From Protonemura montana (lineage: Eukaryota > Arthropoda > Insecta > Plecoptera > Nemouridae), in contig OX387603.1 in NCBI GenBank assembly GCA_947568835.1, positions 18,128,651 through 18,192,650 of the forward strand: a DNA stretch of 64,000 nt. Reading direction: 5' to 3'. A program made the position numbers and the translations under genes. The notes under the pieces were generated by a model. It was given only the letters and a program-made list of their open reading frames with translations. It ran no database searches and was not told where the DNA came from. Position 1 is the first letter of the stretch; each line of letters begins with the position of its first letter. Shown here piece after piece: positions 1 to 11,118 of this stretch.

Positions 1-1170
1 TATATCAGAGTGCATATATGAACTCATTTCTCATGCAACCGGCAATGCAATTATTTCTTTAACGATGCAAATGCTGATGCAGACAATGCAAAAATGTGTG
101 CTGGCTGTTTTTAGCCTTTGTTACGCACAGAGGACGCGTGTTCGAACCTCGAGTGCTGTGCAAATTGAGATAAATTGTCTGGAGCGTTTGAAAGGAGCCT
201 AATTAGTAGTATCGATCACCGGCGTTAGAAGAGATGGAAGAGCAATTTGACCTATGGCTACTTTCTTGGGATACGTGCGATTTACTTGTTGAGAATGGTG
301 TTGCTGCAGAAATCGAATTTCGTTACGATTTTGACTTGAGTTTATTACTCGATTACAATTAGCGAAGGTCATTGTTTGGCAGTGGCGTTTTTACCTCCTC
401 AGGGGACCGTGTGGCGAAGTTGGAAGCGGTTTGTGATAGGAGTACACCCACTCGACGCCACTGGGTGTAATAGTTTCCATTTATCTTAAACAGAATTATA
501 TATTTAGAATGGTAGTTAACACTAATTGAACATACATTTTCTTGATAACCAAAGAAAACTGACGTAACTGAATAAAATAATATTGTCGAGTTAGTAGCCA
601 GCCAGCAAATTAGTTTGGTTTCAAACCAAAGCTTGGCAAGCACTTTGAAATTATATTGAAAACAGGTATCAACCAGTAACAGTAGGGTGTCGCGCTCTTT
701 TGAGATAAAGATGAACTGCAGTTGGGTTCACTTAACTGCTGCTAGGAGCGCTGCTAAATGCGTAGCGCTCGAATCCTATCGAACTTATCAACCCCGAGAG
801 GATTTGAAAAATTACGTGGTAAAAGATATTTGTACATGTCTATTAAGCGGGGATTATTTCAGCCGGGAAAGTAAAAGCCCCACTTAGTAATGTTCAGTTT
901 CTGATTGATCGGGTATGAGTATAATAATTGAATCATTAAACTGGCACAACTATTCAGCTAGAACTTCTTCAACCAATCCACAACCGGAATCGTCTCGTAA
1001 ACACTAAGCAGTTAGATAAACAAGACTAAGTAAGTACTAAGTTGTACTGGTTATTGCAATAACGTTCACTTTTAAAAATATTATTATTTTTTATTGATTT
1101 ATTCAATTTGTGCCTCAAATGTGTTCAATTGTGCCTATTGCTTTCCACGTAATAGACTCACGAACCAGAA
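1..1170. other. Upstream AT-rich region, no gene seen
   Basis: I see no convincing coding exon here. The short open frames do not resemble known proteins and carry no splice context. A candidate 3' splice site (polypyrimidine then AG, about 1156) lies just before the start of pseudogene A and may be the end of a 5'-UTR intron, because the other copies have a similar AG a short distance before their ATG. Confidence 0.5.
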
Positions 1171-1396
1171 ATGGATGTGTGGGGTCTCAACATATATTGA
1201 GAAAAATTGCAGTGATGTATTCGTTCAAGGCAATATTAAAAAACTAATATAAAAATACCAGCAAGAGAACCTCACCGACGAGGCAGTGACACTCGTGAAA
1301 ATGCAGTCTTTTTTTAATATCTTTGTCGAACACAAACTGAATTATGGGTTTTAGAATCATGTTTACTTGATTTATCCTTAGCACTAGTTTTAACAG

Positions 1397-1521
1397 AAAC
1401 TATTTGAAATGGGTTTTAAATGCTAGGTTTTGAAGGGTTTTGAACTCTTGAAGAATGTTACGAAACGTCGGGAAATTTAGTTGTCCTTTACTTACCATTC
1501 AAAACCTATTTCAAATAGTTT
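1397..1521. mobile_element. MITE inserted in exon 1 of pseudogene A
   Basis: A 125-bp palindromic element with terminal inverted repeats of about 26 bp (AAACTATTTGAAATGGG at the left; the right end reads the same in reverse complement with few mismatches). Its inner part (GTTACGAAACGTCGGG and following bases) recurs at about 32766-32850, so it belongs to a repeat family. No clear target duplication was found. Confidence 0.75.
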
Positions 1522-2173
1522 TTGTTACAAACTGAATTGGATTTGTGGGGGTCAGATGAGAGAGGTCCTAGTAGCACATCACGGAAGATTTTGTATACAG
1601 ATTCGAGGAGATTGGCGCTAAACTTGTTTTTTTCGAGGAGCCGATTGATACCGATAAGCGATAAACTAACCGATAAGCCTTCGAGAAGCTCTCCGCAAAG
1701 AGAGAAAAATTGTTCGCACGATAAAAATTGAAATTTAATTTGACTTGTTAAAGCAGTCTCAGGAGAAATAAGAGATTCCAAATTAGAAACCAGTGAATGT
1801 CACTGTATTGTCAAATGCATTGTGAAAGAAGTGTGCAAATGCGAAATGTTTCACACCAGCAACGAAGTCGATGAAGAGATCACGAATTATGCTAGAACTA
1901 AGAAAAGCTTTGCTATCCTTGGCTTTGACTCGGACTTCATCATCTACAATGCGGCGAAACATTATCTAGCTCTAGGATATTTCGATATCGCAACAATGAC
2001 AACGATGATGTATGATAGCCAAGCTCTGGCCAACCATCTCCACTTTTCCGACGCTCGGAATTGAAGTGAGTTTACAAAAGGGCACACCTCCGACCTATTT
2101 CTCTGACCTAGGTACTAGATTAATATTAGTGTTTATAACCTATAATCGAGAAAGAGTTAATAAGCATCCATGG

Positions 2174-4840
2174 GCGTCCGGAAGGGGGTGCAAGGGGGTG
2201 CGCTTGTACCCCCTTGGAAATAACATTCGTCGTCCCCTCTGTGCAGAACATTCCGTAACAGGGTGCTCGCTTCACTCCACGCAACGAAATCAATTTTTAA
2301 TTTTTGCTGGCAGCGAACAAAGTATTGGTCCAGGTTCCTTATTTCAAAAGAATCGGTTAGCTCAAACCTTGTTTTTGACGGCTATCTTGCAGACACGAAA
2401 CTCCGCACCCATCCAGAGCCGAATTACTCATTTCGCTGTAGTGCTGGTCACCGCGAAACAAGTCCACTGGTTAAAATTTAACTCGGCAGTCAAAAAAGCA
2501 GAAACATCTCTCTCCGTGTGAGATGTTTCAGAACTGCAAGAGAGGCTCTAGCAGACTGGAGTTCACTGATCAGGCTGATCTCTGAAACATGATCGCTGCT
2601 CCGGCGCCTCTGATCACTGATATCCTAAGGGAGCATGCATTTAATGCAAAATGTCTCCTGCAACTTAATTTGACCTTTAAATTTTGGTTATTGGAGTTAT
2701 TTTTCCCGTATCTACTTCGACATAAAAACATTGAAATGTTATGCGTTTGATGAGCGTGACGAGCGAAACAATCCAACCCCATTTGCAATTTACATCTATG
2801 CTTTAAATCATTTCACAAGATTGTCAGCTTTTGGATTTGACTTCTGAAATATGGGTGACCATCGTACACATGACCAGTTCTGTTCAGGAGAGAGGTTAGA
2901 GGGTTAAAAGTTAGTTCAGCAACTTAACTCGCCTTGCTTACCAACCTCTCGACAGCATGGATTTGTGGAGGAATCCTGTGGTTCGAGTTGTACCGTCCTT
3001 CAATTTTTTCAATTGCTGTCAATTGTTCAATTGCGGAGGGGACGTTAAGCCAGTGGTCCCATTGGTGCTCGTCGACAGGAGTAGACCACGTGCACCGGGT
3101 TTCCCCTCCTCCATACTTAATTAGGAAGGTAAATCATCATTCTCATCGTCACTCACTCTTTTACCGGCACTATTAGACCAGTGCCACATTGTCCGTTGTC
3201 AAGAAAGTGCGTCGTTAAACGTCAATAATCAATCAATCAATCTGTAAGATCACAATACAACGCAGAAAATATCGTATCTTGTAAAGGTTTGCAACAAGTT
3301 TTGCAACAAAAGTCAGAATATCACGTATTTTTATCTCCCGATCGGTCCTATTTTGAGGCGTTGCCTATGCCTAAAATTCAAAGCTATATTTCATAAAATT
3401 GTTTCAAGTAGCTGTGAACGAATGACGTTGTCAGGAAATTTAGTTTGCCTGTGAAAACTTAAAAGCAACTCGTGGTACGCGTGAGTGACACGGGACTGCC
3501 TATACGTACGGTTAATCCATCCATGACAAGTTTCAACTGAAATAATCGTCTAAAACGAGGCGAAAATTTGTCTGTTCGTACCAGGCGAGTAGCCGACTGA
3601 AGAGTATCGCCTGAAACCTACTGCATCGCTGTGCAAGTGACGTCACAACACGTGCTCGATCGACCCCCCCCCCTCGTACTTTCGATCGACTAAAGCTCGG
3701 CTTCCATTGGCTGACCGGTTTTCGAAGTGGATCTAGGTGATAACAGCAATGGCGTCCACAGCTGCTATCACAGACCAAATGTTTTCCAGGCATGCAGATG
3801 CTAAAGAACTGCAAATTCTCGTACTGTAATTGCGGATGTTTAATTAGATTCATTTTAACTATGTTAGCATTTGTTAGATGTGAGTAATCTTGTCCAAATC
3901 AAGTCACACAGCGGGTCCTATTGCTTACGAGCCCTCCTCGAATCGTCACACCGAACGGTTTGGCGTGCTGGAAACACCGGTTCTCGTGATATCACCGACG
4001 TTAAGCAACACTGCCTTCCTAAAAAATACCTAAATTTCAGCCGAACTTCTCCATTTCTATTCTCACCGTTTTCACAATGCTAAATGCCAGTTAAATAAGC
4101 AGGCTAAGATGAAAACAGAAGTATCTGATTAGGTGTAACCATGGGAATGAGTCTCATAAATTAAGTTGGACCGCAGATTATATTAAAACTACCCGTTGGA
4201 ATAAATGTTGCCTAAAGTTGTTTATGCACTCCCAAGTAAATGTCATAAAGGAAAGAAATTAGATTCACAGTTTTGTCAAAGGTTGACAAACAAACCGTTT
4301 CCAAACTTTTAACTCTTGTTTATTTTTATCTTTTTTAGTTGATGGGTTTAATGTTTATTGAAAGGCAAACTCTATTATACCTATAGGCAATTTTTATCAC
4401 CAACTCTCCCATCCCGATGTGGTGGTAATACAATACTACCATGTAGCGAGCGTGTTTACCTTATTCAGTGCGAAAAGATGAGATATGCTTCAAAAAGTAT
4501 TAATGACGGAAAATTATAAGATACAATAATTTAAAATCAATATAAACATAATATAAAACTCTTGTAGACATAAATAAACAAAATAAAATAACGACGGGTC
4601 GTCTTCTGGACGCTACGTCGTTATCATTGCGCGATTAAAGTGCTCAATTACACTAGTTTACCCCGAAGTTCTTAATTCACTGATGTCTGTCACCCATTTT
4701 TCTTGTATGTATATCAAAATTTCATTGTTTCATCATCAAAAGTCATCTTTAAATTCACTGCCATCCAAAAATGAACCGTCGTCAAAATGAATTTCTGTTC
4801 ATTTGGTTTTATCAAGTGTGGCTTTAGCACCTGGTAACTG
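2174..4840. repeat. 2.7-kb dispersed repeat, copy 1
   Basis: This stretch matches 55499-58315 almost throughout, in the same orientation. It starts with a G-rich end (GCGTCCGGAAGGGGGTGC) and stops abruptly near TAGCACCTGGT. It contains no plausible gene: its longest open frame (2012-2521) is broken in the second copy. Similar G-rich ends occur alone at about 59032 and, inverted, at about 63780-63825, so this is probably a non-autonomous transposon family rather than a segmental duplication. A 5S-related SINE head (about 3895-4013) is shorter here than in copy 2. Confidence 0.8.
2850..3235 (+). repeat. 5S rRNA-derived SINE (5' truncated) inside the 2.7-kb repeat
   Basis: It begins with GGGTGACCATC, the end of a 5S rRNA-like head. 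A body (TCGACAGCATGGATTTGTGG and on) and a tail (AGTGCGTCGTTAAACGTCA followed by AATCAATC repeats) follow. The same body and tail occur at 4846-5135 and 56200-56560, and the tail alone at 62290-62362. The copy in the second 2.7-kb repeat occupies the same place, so the SINE inserted before that repeat was copied. Confidence 0.65.
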
Positions 4841-4845
4841 ACCTC

Positions 4846-5135
4846 TCGACAGCATGGATTTGTGGATGAATCCTGATGTTCGAGTTGTACCGTCCTTCGG
4901 AAGGGACGTTTAGCCGGTGGTCCCCCGGGTGCTCTTCGACAGGAGTAGGCTGTTGTGAGAATAGAGGAGGGAGTATGTGTGGGGACCCGGCACCGGGTTT
5001 CCCCTCCTCCCCTCTAGGCTACGTTAGGTTCATCATCGTCCTCATCATCATCCACCCATTCACCGACGCCATTATACGATTTCCGCATGGCCAGATGTCA
5101 AAACAGTGCGTCGTTGAGCACCACATATCAATCAA
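4846..5135 (+). repeat. SINE body and tail, divergent copy
   Basis: Shares the CTCTCGACAGCATGGATTTG body and the CAGTGCGTCGTTGAGCACCA tail with the SINE at 2850-3235. It directly abuts the end of the 2.7-kb repeat. It lacks the 5S-like head. Confidence 0.65.
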
Positions 5136-5970
5136 TTTCTTTCTCTTCTATTCTTCCTTCAATTTCCCTCTTCTTTCCTGATTATTCAATCCTTCTTTCT
5201 CTTGGTTTTCCTCTTCTCCTTCTCTCATATTCTATATTTAAAATCGTTCTTGGTAATCTTTCTTCTCCCATTTCCTTAAATTTGTATTTTTCAAACAATT
5301 TCAGCCTTTCTTCAATTTTTAATCTGAATCTCTAGATACATTTGCTTTTTTCCTCAAAACTTTACCATTTATTGTATCCAACTTCTTTGTCCCTTCATCT
5401 GCGCTGCCTTCCATCATTCTCTTTTATATCATCCAAGCTCCAACAATGAATAAACATTCCATGTTTTGAGGAAGTTTCTGTTCCAAATCCATTTTCTAAT
5501 TTTGGTTGAAACATTTTCCACTAGTTTTTTTTTTATTTCCTCTTTTAATCTCGCAACTTTATTAATGATACTTTCCACTAATGTCTATTTTTGTATGCAA
5601 AAAATACACATCAAAACATCAATGACAGGGTCTGGACCTCTCAATTGACTTCTACTGACCCCCAGGTAACTGCCCTATCAGTACCTCTCCGTAAAATCAT
5701 ACGCTCATTGCTTGTGCCGAGATTTTCGGCGTATCGGTCCATTTAGCTACTGATTGCTGGTCATTATCCGTAACCTTCCACATGCTCGTGCAAGCTGTGC
5801 TCTTCCACAGTGCTCTTCGATAGCTACGTGTCGGCAACGGGTACCCTGCTAAGTAAACAAATTATCATCAGGTCATCTTAGCTCATTCGTTCATCGACGT
5901 TACGTCAAGTAACGTTACCAGTGTCACAGGGCCCGTTGCAAAAACAGCGAGTTGTTTATACAATGAATAA
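5136..5970. other. Pyrimidine-rich low-complexity stretch within pseudogene A intron
   Basis: About 5136-5460 is dominated by T and C runs on the + strand (TTCTTCCTTC-like blocks). The small open frames in it are low-complexity artefacts. From 5460 to 5970 I see nothing recognisable until exon 2 of pseudogene A. Confidence 0.5.
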
Positions 5971-6730
5971 ACAATGTCAAATCAATCAGCAATTGCTCGG
6001 TTTCAGGCGTTCCACTGGCAAATCTGCAGCCAGTTACGTGGCAGGAATGCAAGCCATTACCCAACACACGTGATGATCCCAACTGTGGCCGATTATGTAA
6101 GCAACTTCCCTCCTGGAAGACTGACAGAGAACACACTGGCCGATATCGCAGAAACGGTGCTCCTGGACAAAGAAAAGGCCTGGAAAATCAAGAAAAGCCT
6201 CGAAAGCTATCTCCCTCAGCCTAGCCAGTCATCTTCCCATCACCTTTAAAATTGTAGCTTGCGATTTTTGGCTTAGTCAAATATCTTGCAGATCCCGATT
6301 TCGAATGGGGCAAATCATACACCATGGCGTGGGACTTGAGGTCGCGCTTTTTCATTTTCCGAGTGATACACTTCATGATGACAGTACGACGGGGAAGAGG
6401 GAGGACGTCGTTGTGGTCTCGAATGACTAACCTGCCACACCCTAATGAAGTACTTCGTCCACTGTGGCTTCGAGGTTAAGGAATCCTGCTTATAGCTAGC
6501 CCCTCACTGGATTTGAACGATGCTTTCGCTGAAGAACTTGACCCTGTTGAAGCTGAAAACCCGCTGATAAGCACTATTCCTCTCTATCCTTCTCAAGGTA
6601 AGAAAATATGAAAGGAAGTACGGGGTGATTTGTTTGTGAGGGGTGCAACCATGTGTAAAAATTACAATACTGCAAATTCTGAGCACAATTTTAAATGTGT
6701 GTGATATAGCGTTGTAAGATACGTCTTCTA

Positions 6731-7298
6731 GTCTAGGAATATCGACGGCAAAAAGGGGCGTGTCCGTATTCGGTGTTATATAAAGCTGAAATTTTGATAT
6801 TATGTGCATAAAACCATGACACAACTATTGTCACAAACCCGGACAAAAAATTTTCATCGGAAGACATTCAAAAAAATTATCAAAGTCAAAATTTCTTAAA
6901 AAATGAAAATTACTTAAAAGTTTAATAAGTATGTCATTTTTGAATTTATAAACGTCTAGTTTCCGCAGAAGCCTAGGCATTAATACGTTATATCGATACC
7001 GTTTTTAAAAAACGTCAAAAAGTTTTTACTAACCTATGACATGAGCCAAAAAGTAGCTAAAAAAACGCAAAAAAAAATATATACCACTTTTCACTTAATG
7101 CCACGGGACTAAATATTGGCCGAATGTTATTAAACGAGTTTGTAAAGATAGCTCAATTCATTGTCTACAAGACTGCAGATCTAACTTTTTGAACACGTCA
7201 AGTTCACAACTGAGATTTTTGCTTTTCCCTACGAGAGGTAACTCTTGGCGCGCTGCCAAGCGCCGATAAGCCGTGCGGCTGGCTGGTTAATAGCATGC
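6731..7298 (+). repeat. Left long terminal inverted repeat
   Basis: Pairs with 9701-10278 in inverted orientation, with only scattered mismatches except for a short non-matching tract near the outer end. The inner boundary is TAGCATGC. Confidence 0.85.
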
Positions 7299-8275
7299 GT
7301 AGGGTGCTTTGAATGGCATACTAGCGTTGAGTGCGCAGGCTTTTTGATACTACGTTAGGTCCGCACTTGATTTCATATTATTTACCTAAAATTGGAGGCT
7401 TTTTGTTTTTTGTCTGTAAATTTGGTCTGTTTCTTGATTTTTACATAAAAAAAAAGTTATATATTCGTTTATATCAACCATACCTTGCTCTGTTTTAACC
7501 ACGTGCAGAGGTTTGAGGATCTACAGAATCCGAGATAATGATTTTCAAGAAGACTGCGAACAGATTTGTCGAGGTATATCCACTTGACATGGGTTTCGAT
7601 GGCTTGCAGGGTTAGTTTGCTGGCTTGCTAGTTAGTTTCCTACTCACTTTCAAAGCAGGACGACGAATATTATTGATAATTTCTGAAAATTCTCCCAAAT
7701 ATATGGAATGCAAATGGCATGAAGATAAATAAAATGCGCGTAAACTCACTTGTTTACTCACTAATTCACTAGTTACTCAGCAATGATTTTGTTTATTTGT
7801 GCAAGTGAAAAGATCGCCTACAAAACGGAATAACTAGCAATACGTATGGGTATGTAGTAATGCATGCTTCCTCATACTAGATCCATGTTAACATGACAGT
7901 TAATTTTATTCACTATTTTCACTTAGCAGAGAAAACAGGAGATAGCTGCGAACCCTCCACAACAGAATCTAGAAAAATAATTTCCACCACAGGTATTGGA
8001 AATTTTTTTCAGTTAGCGTTCCTAACCAGCGAGAATGTTCCTAATTTAACAGAAAAGGGTCTAATAAGCAAAAGACAATGATATTGCAAGAACAATAAAT
8101 CAAGCAAGCAAGAAAGGGTATCAAATTTTTCCTTACAAATATCAAGGCAAGGAAGTTGCAGAGAGCAGTACACCAACAAAAAAAATATTGACATGGCAAA
8201 AAACGTAGGCTCGAGTCCCCTAACTTAAACAGAGGTGAAACACCACCCCCAAACAAACGGGTATCGCGTTCAACA

Positions 8276-8725
8276 ATGCCAGAGTTTGACTGGAGCATAT
8301 ACCGTTTCATTATCCATCAATTAAGAGATACAAACAAGACAGGACGTAAAGTTTCTCTCGTTGACATGAATCCGGAGTCTCTTAGGGAAAATGTATTGAA
8401 AGCAACCAAAGAGAGAAATGACGAGGTAATTTTAAATCGAATGACATTCGGTTCCCTCTTTGAGGTAAACGCCAGCTACCATGCAGATTGTTTGTCGAAA
8501 TATCTGAGTGCTAACAGCATAGAGGCATGTAAAAAGGTCCAAACCGTCTCACAATACGATCGCGCTGCTGTCAACACACAAGCGTTTATTTCGGATAAAA
8601 TGAGGAGATGGAAAATTATACCAATTCCCAACGTTTGCGAAAAATACAGGGAATACCTCATTGCTGAGGGTGTAGACACTAAAGTGGCAAGTTCGTGTCA
8701 CCTACAAGTATTTAATACACAATAA
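8276..8725 (+). CDS. Transposon-encoded protein, central part
   Basis: A 149-codon open frame inside the long-TIR element. It contains a run of the type E-x-V-L-K-A-T-K-E-R-N-D-E-V followed by Y-H-A-D-C-L-S-K-Y-L. That pattern (helix rich in K/R/N/D, then Tyr-His-x-x-Cys-x-x-x-Tyr) is one I associate with uncharacterised proteins of invertebrate transposons, and the family name is not known to me. It lies between the inverted repeats, with a related open frame upstream (7893-8081) and a Cys-rich C-terminal part downstream (9423-9659). It is therefore probably the main exon of a single element gene. The start is uncertain: the ATG at 8276 may simply be internal to a longer exon. Host-gene function is unlikely. 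Confidence 0.5.
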   Translation: MPEFDWSIYRFIIHQLRDTNKTGRKVSLVDMNPESLRENVLKATKERNDEVILNRMTFGSLFEVNASYHADCLSKYLSANSIEACKKVQTVSQYDRAAVNTQAFISDKMRRWKIIPIPNVCEKYREYLIAEGVDTKVASSCHLQVFNTQ

Positions 8726-9422
8726 ACTAATTAGCAACAGCAAAGACCAAACCATCTCATTCCACTATTGCACAGGAAACCTCCCAGGCATCATGTGCTC
8801 AGATTTTCTTTCTATTGGGCTGTTATATCAGCAAAAACGGGATCAGTCGGGAAAAGCACCTATGCACATCGGTTCATTCCTGTACACGAAATTGCATTGA
8901 AAATTGGGCTCCCAATAAGCATCGCTTTACCTGCAGCCCCATGCACTGTCCGGCTGTGACACTGTTTTAAACGTTTTTCGGAATCGGTAAAAACAGGATC
9001 TGGCGTCAACTGAATAAAATGACCCGAGACGAGTTGTCACTTTTGGCCAATTTTTCAGACATTTTGGAAAAGGTGAAAAACTGCTCGAAGTTTGGTGGTT
9101 AAATTGTACGATACAAACAAGAAATTCCGACAGTATCATTACTCGCTAAATGCGCTGCGTTTTAAGATAGCAGTGTCGCGACCTATCTCAATTGCCAAAA
9201 TACTCCCGAGCGAAGGGGCATTTCATCAGCACCTTCGACGAGCTGCATGGCAATTTAGCACTTAGGTAAACTCGCACGTGCAATTTCCAAAAATGTGGCT
9301 TAAGTTTGCCAAAGTAATATTCAAAGCTATCAGAGGTTTTTGAACTAGAATTTAAATGTCGTCTCTATTTTTCTTCTTCTTATTATTATTTTTATTATTT
9401 GTGGTGATAGGTCCCGAAGACA

Positions 9423-9659
9423 GTGGCTGGTGTCAGAGCCTGGGCAGAAAGTTCGTCTTACCTGTATATTTCGAGGGTCAAACAGCCATGGAAACGTTGC
9501 AAAATTTCAGTCAAGTCCAAGAAATCCTGCAGCATAAACCCCACTTGCACGTGCAATAGCAATGGAATTGGATGCATCGACGTATGCAGGTGTGATAGGG
9601 AATGCTACAATGCCTATAGTGACATGATCGACAATGCCGACGAAGAAACGCTTCAATGA
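9423..9659 (+). CDS. Transposon-encoded CXC-type cysteine-rich C-terminus
   Basis: The open frame ends at a stop at 9659, just inside the right inverted repeat. Its last 45 residues hold a dense cysteine pattern, C-T-C-N-S-N-G-I-G-C-I-D-V-C-R-C-D-R-E-C, preceded by two more cysteines. This CxCxxNGxxCxxxCxC arrangement looks like the zinc-binding CXC (tesmin/TSO1-like) module, which in several transposon proteins forms the extreme C-terminus and probably binds DNA. It is best read as the last exon or segment of the same gene as 8276-8725. No splice junction between them was established, and intervening stops may mean the element is dead. Confidence 0.45.
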   Translation: MAGVRAWAESSSYLYISRVKQPWKRCKISVKSKKSCSINPTCTCNSNGIGCIDVCRCDRECYNAYSDMIDNADEETLQ

Positions 9660-9700
9660 TGTACGCACGCATGGATGTATCAAGAGCGTTCCAAGCAATA

Positions 9701-10278
9701 GCATGCTATTTGCCAGCCAGCCGCACGGCTTATCGGCGCTTGGCAGCGCGCCAAGAGTTACCTCTCGTAGGGAAAAGTAAAAATCTCTGTTGTCAACTTG
9801 ACGTGTTCAAAAAGTTAGATCTGCAGTCTTGTAGACAATGATTTGAGCTATCTTTACAAACTCGTTTTATAACATTTGGCCAATATTTAGTCCCGTGGCA
9901 TTAAGTGAAAAGTGGTATATATTTTTTTTGCGTTTTTTTAGCTACTTTTTGGCTCATATCATAGGTTAGAAAAAACTTTTTGATGTTTTTTAAAAACGGC
10001 ATCGATATAACGTATTAATGCCTAGGCTTCTGCGGAAACTAGACGTTTATAAATTCAAAAATGACATACTTATTCAACTTTTAAGAAATTTTCATTTTTT
10101 AAGAAATTTTGACTTTGGTAATTTTTTTGAATGTCTTCCGATGAAAATTTTTTGTCCGGGTTTGTGACAATAGTTGTGTCATGGTGTTATGCACATAATA
10201 TCAAAATTTCAGCTTTATATAACACCGAATATCCTAACTTCTCTATTTGAAGAGATAGCCGCTCGATATTCCTAGACT
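9701..10278 (-). repeat. Right long terminal inverted repeat
   Basis: Reverse-complement partner of 6731-7298. The outer end reads CGATATTCCTAGACTA; the inner end starts GCATGCTA. Confidence 0.85.
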
Positions 10279-11118
10279 ATTCCAGCTTACTCGAATATTC
10301 CTCTATTTTAGATTTAATGAACATTGAAAATATGTCGGAGAGGCAGTTTAGAACGGATAATAGGGATAGGACCCCACCGCGAACGTCAACACATTCCCCC
10401 GAGGAATCGTCATCCAGTATTGCCACTTTGAGATTAAACTATGGGGCAAAAACACTGGCGCCCCTTCCGAGACTTATTAAAGAATATTTTAAAGACGCAT
10501 GTGGCTAGAAGCTTGTGGTGCAGTATGTGCACCTCACAGCTGGTAATTGCTATAAACAAGTGATAAAACAAATGTCTTCATCTAGAATATTGACATAATT
10601 ATGTTGACATGAAGTCAGCAAAATAATAAGTTTTGCACCTGTCGCTCTTTGAAATGTGAAGTGAGTGATAGCTTCTTGGAGATTTCTTGCAGCTTTGCAG
10701 ATGTATCGACTTAAATACACCGACTTTTAGTTGGCTGACTCGAAGGGTCAGTGCGTCCGACTGGAGGTTCTCAAGATGCCATTACAATCCCTAGCCGGGG
10801 ACGTGCACACTTCTTCATTCGTATTCCCGAATTGGGTTAGATTTTTCAAAGAAAACTTGTGTTAAACATGCACCCAAACCATTGTTGATGACGTAGATTC
10901 AAGCACCTATCTCAAAATAATCTAGTAGTGCCAATTGGCACAAGCACTTGTTTCCTTGAAATATTTTGTTTTTTTGGGTTCTGGTTCCGGTTCGGGTCCC
11001 TGGGTCCTGGAGGAGGTAGCTTCATCCCAGTTTAATCAGGCTAACTCTACGCCATCTCATTTTCTGTCCGAAAACCTTTGTAAAAACCACACCCTAACTT
11101 CAATTGCTGGACCGAAAC
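10279..11118. other. Intergenic, with a tRNA-like segment at about 10728-10800
   Basis: No gene is seen. About 10728-10800 (+ strand) resembles the 5' half of a tRNA (TAGTTGGCTGACTCGAAGGGTCAGTGCG) and ends in a weak B-box-like CCCTAGCCGGGGA, so it may be a degraded tRNA-derived SINE. The 10317-10508 open frame has no recognisable motif. Confidence 0.4.

Larger units (their letters stand above)
1171..6597 (+). pseudogene. FAM120-like copy A, degraded three-exon pseudogene
   Basis: This is a decayed copy of the FAM120/Asteroid-type N-terminal module found intact downstream. Exon 1 runs from about 1171 to 2065. It starts like copy B (V-W-G-L), then meets in-frame stops and is interrupted by a MITE at 1397-1521. 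Recognisable pieces are GGQM near 1550, FEEIGAKLVFF in another frame near 1600, and the best preserved stretch at 1822-2064 with the D-S-D-F-I-I-Y-N metal-site motif. About 60 bp before the donor (GTGAGT at 2066) are missing. Intron 1 has received a 2.7-kb repeat. Exon 2 (6007-6249) reads well but hits a stop where the other copies have a donor. Exon 3 (6292-6597) opens like copy E (D-P-x-x-x-W-G-K), is frameshifted inside, and still ends on a phase-1 donor (CAAG/GTAAGA). No functional product is expected. Confidence 0.8.
6731..10278 (+). mobile_element. DNA transposon with about 570-bp terminal inverted repeats and CXC-type protein
   Basis: The left arm 6731-7298 and right arm 9701-10278 are near-identical reverse complements. 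Both start at the outside with TAGTCTAGGAATATCG (one base earlier) and end inside at TAGCATGC. A short tract near the outer ends (about 6750-6766 versus 10232-10257) does not match. The flanks could carry a TA or a TTC duplication, which I cannot resolve. The 2.4-kb interior holds coding remnants at about 7893-8081, 8276-8725 and 9423-9659, all on the + strand. I do not know the superfamily. The protein style (His-Cys body plus a Cys-rich C-terminal CXC module) resembles uncharacterised proteins common in invertebrate genomes. Confidence 0.75.

Noticed and set aside
2012..2521. 169-codon open frame in the first 2.7-kb repeat
   Set aside because: The equivalent in the second copy is split into different frames (55483-55884), and no protein motif is present.
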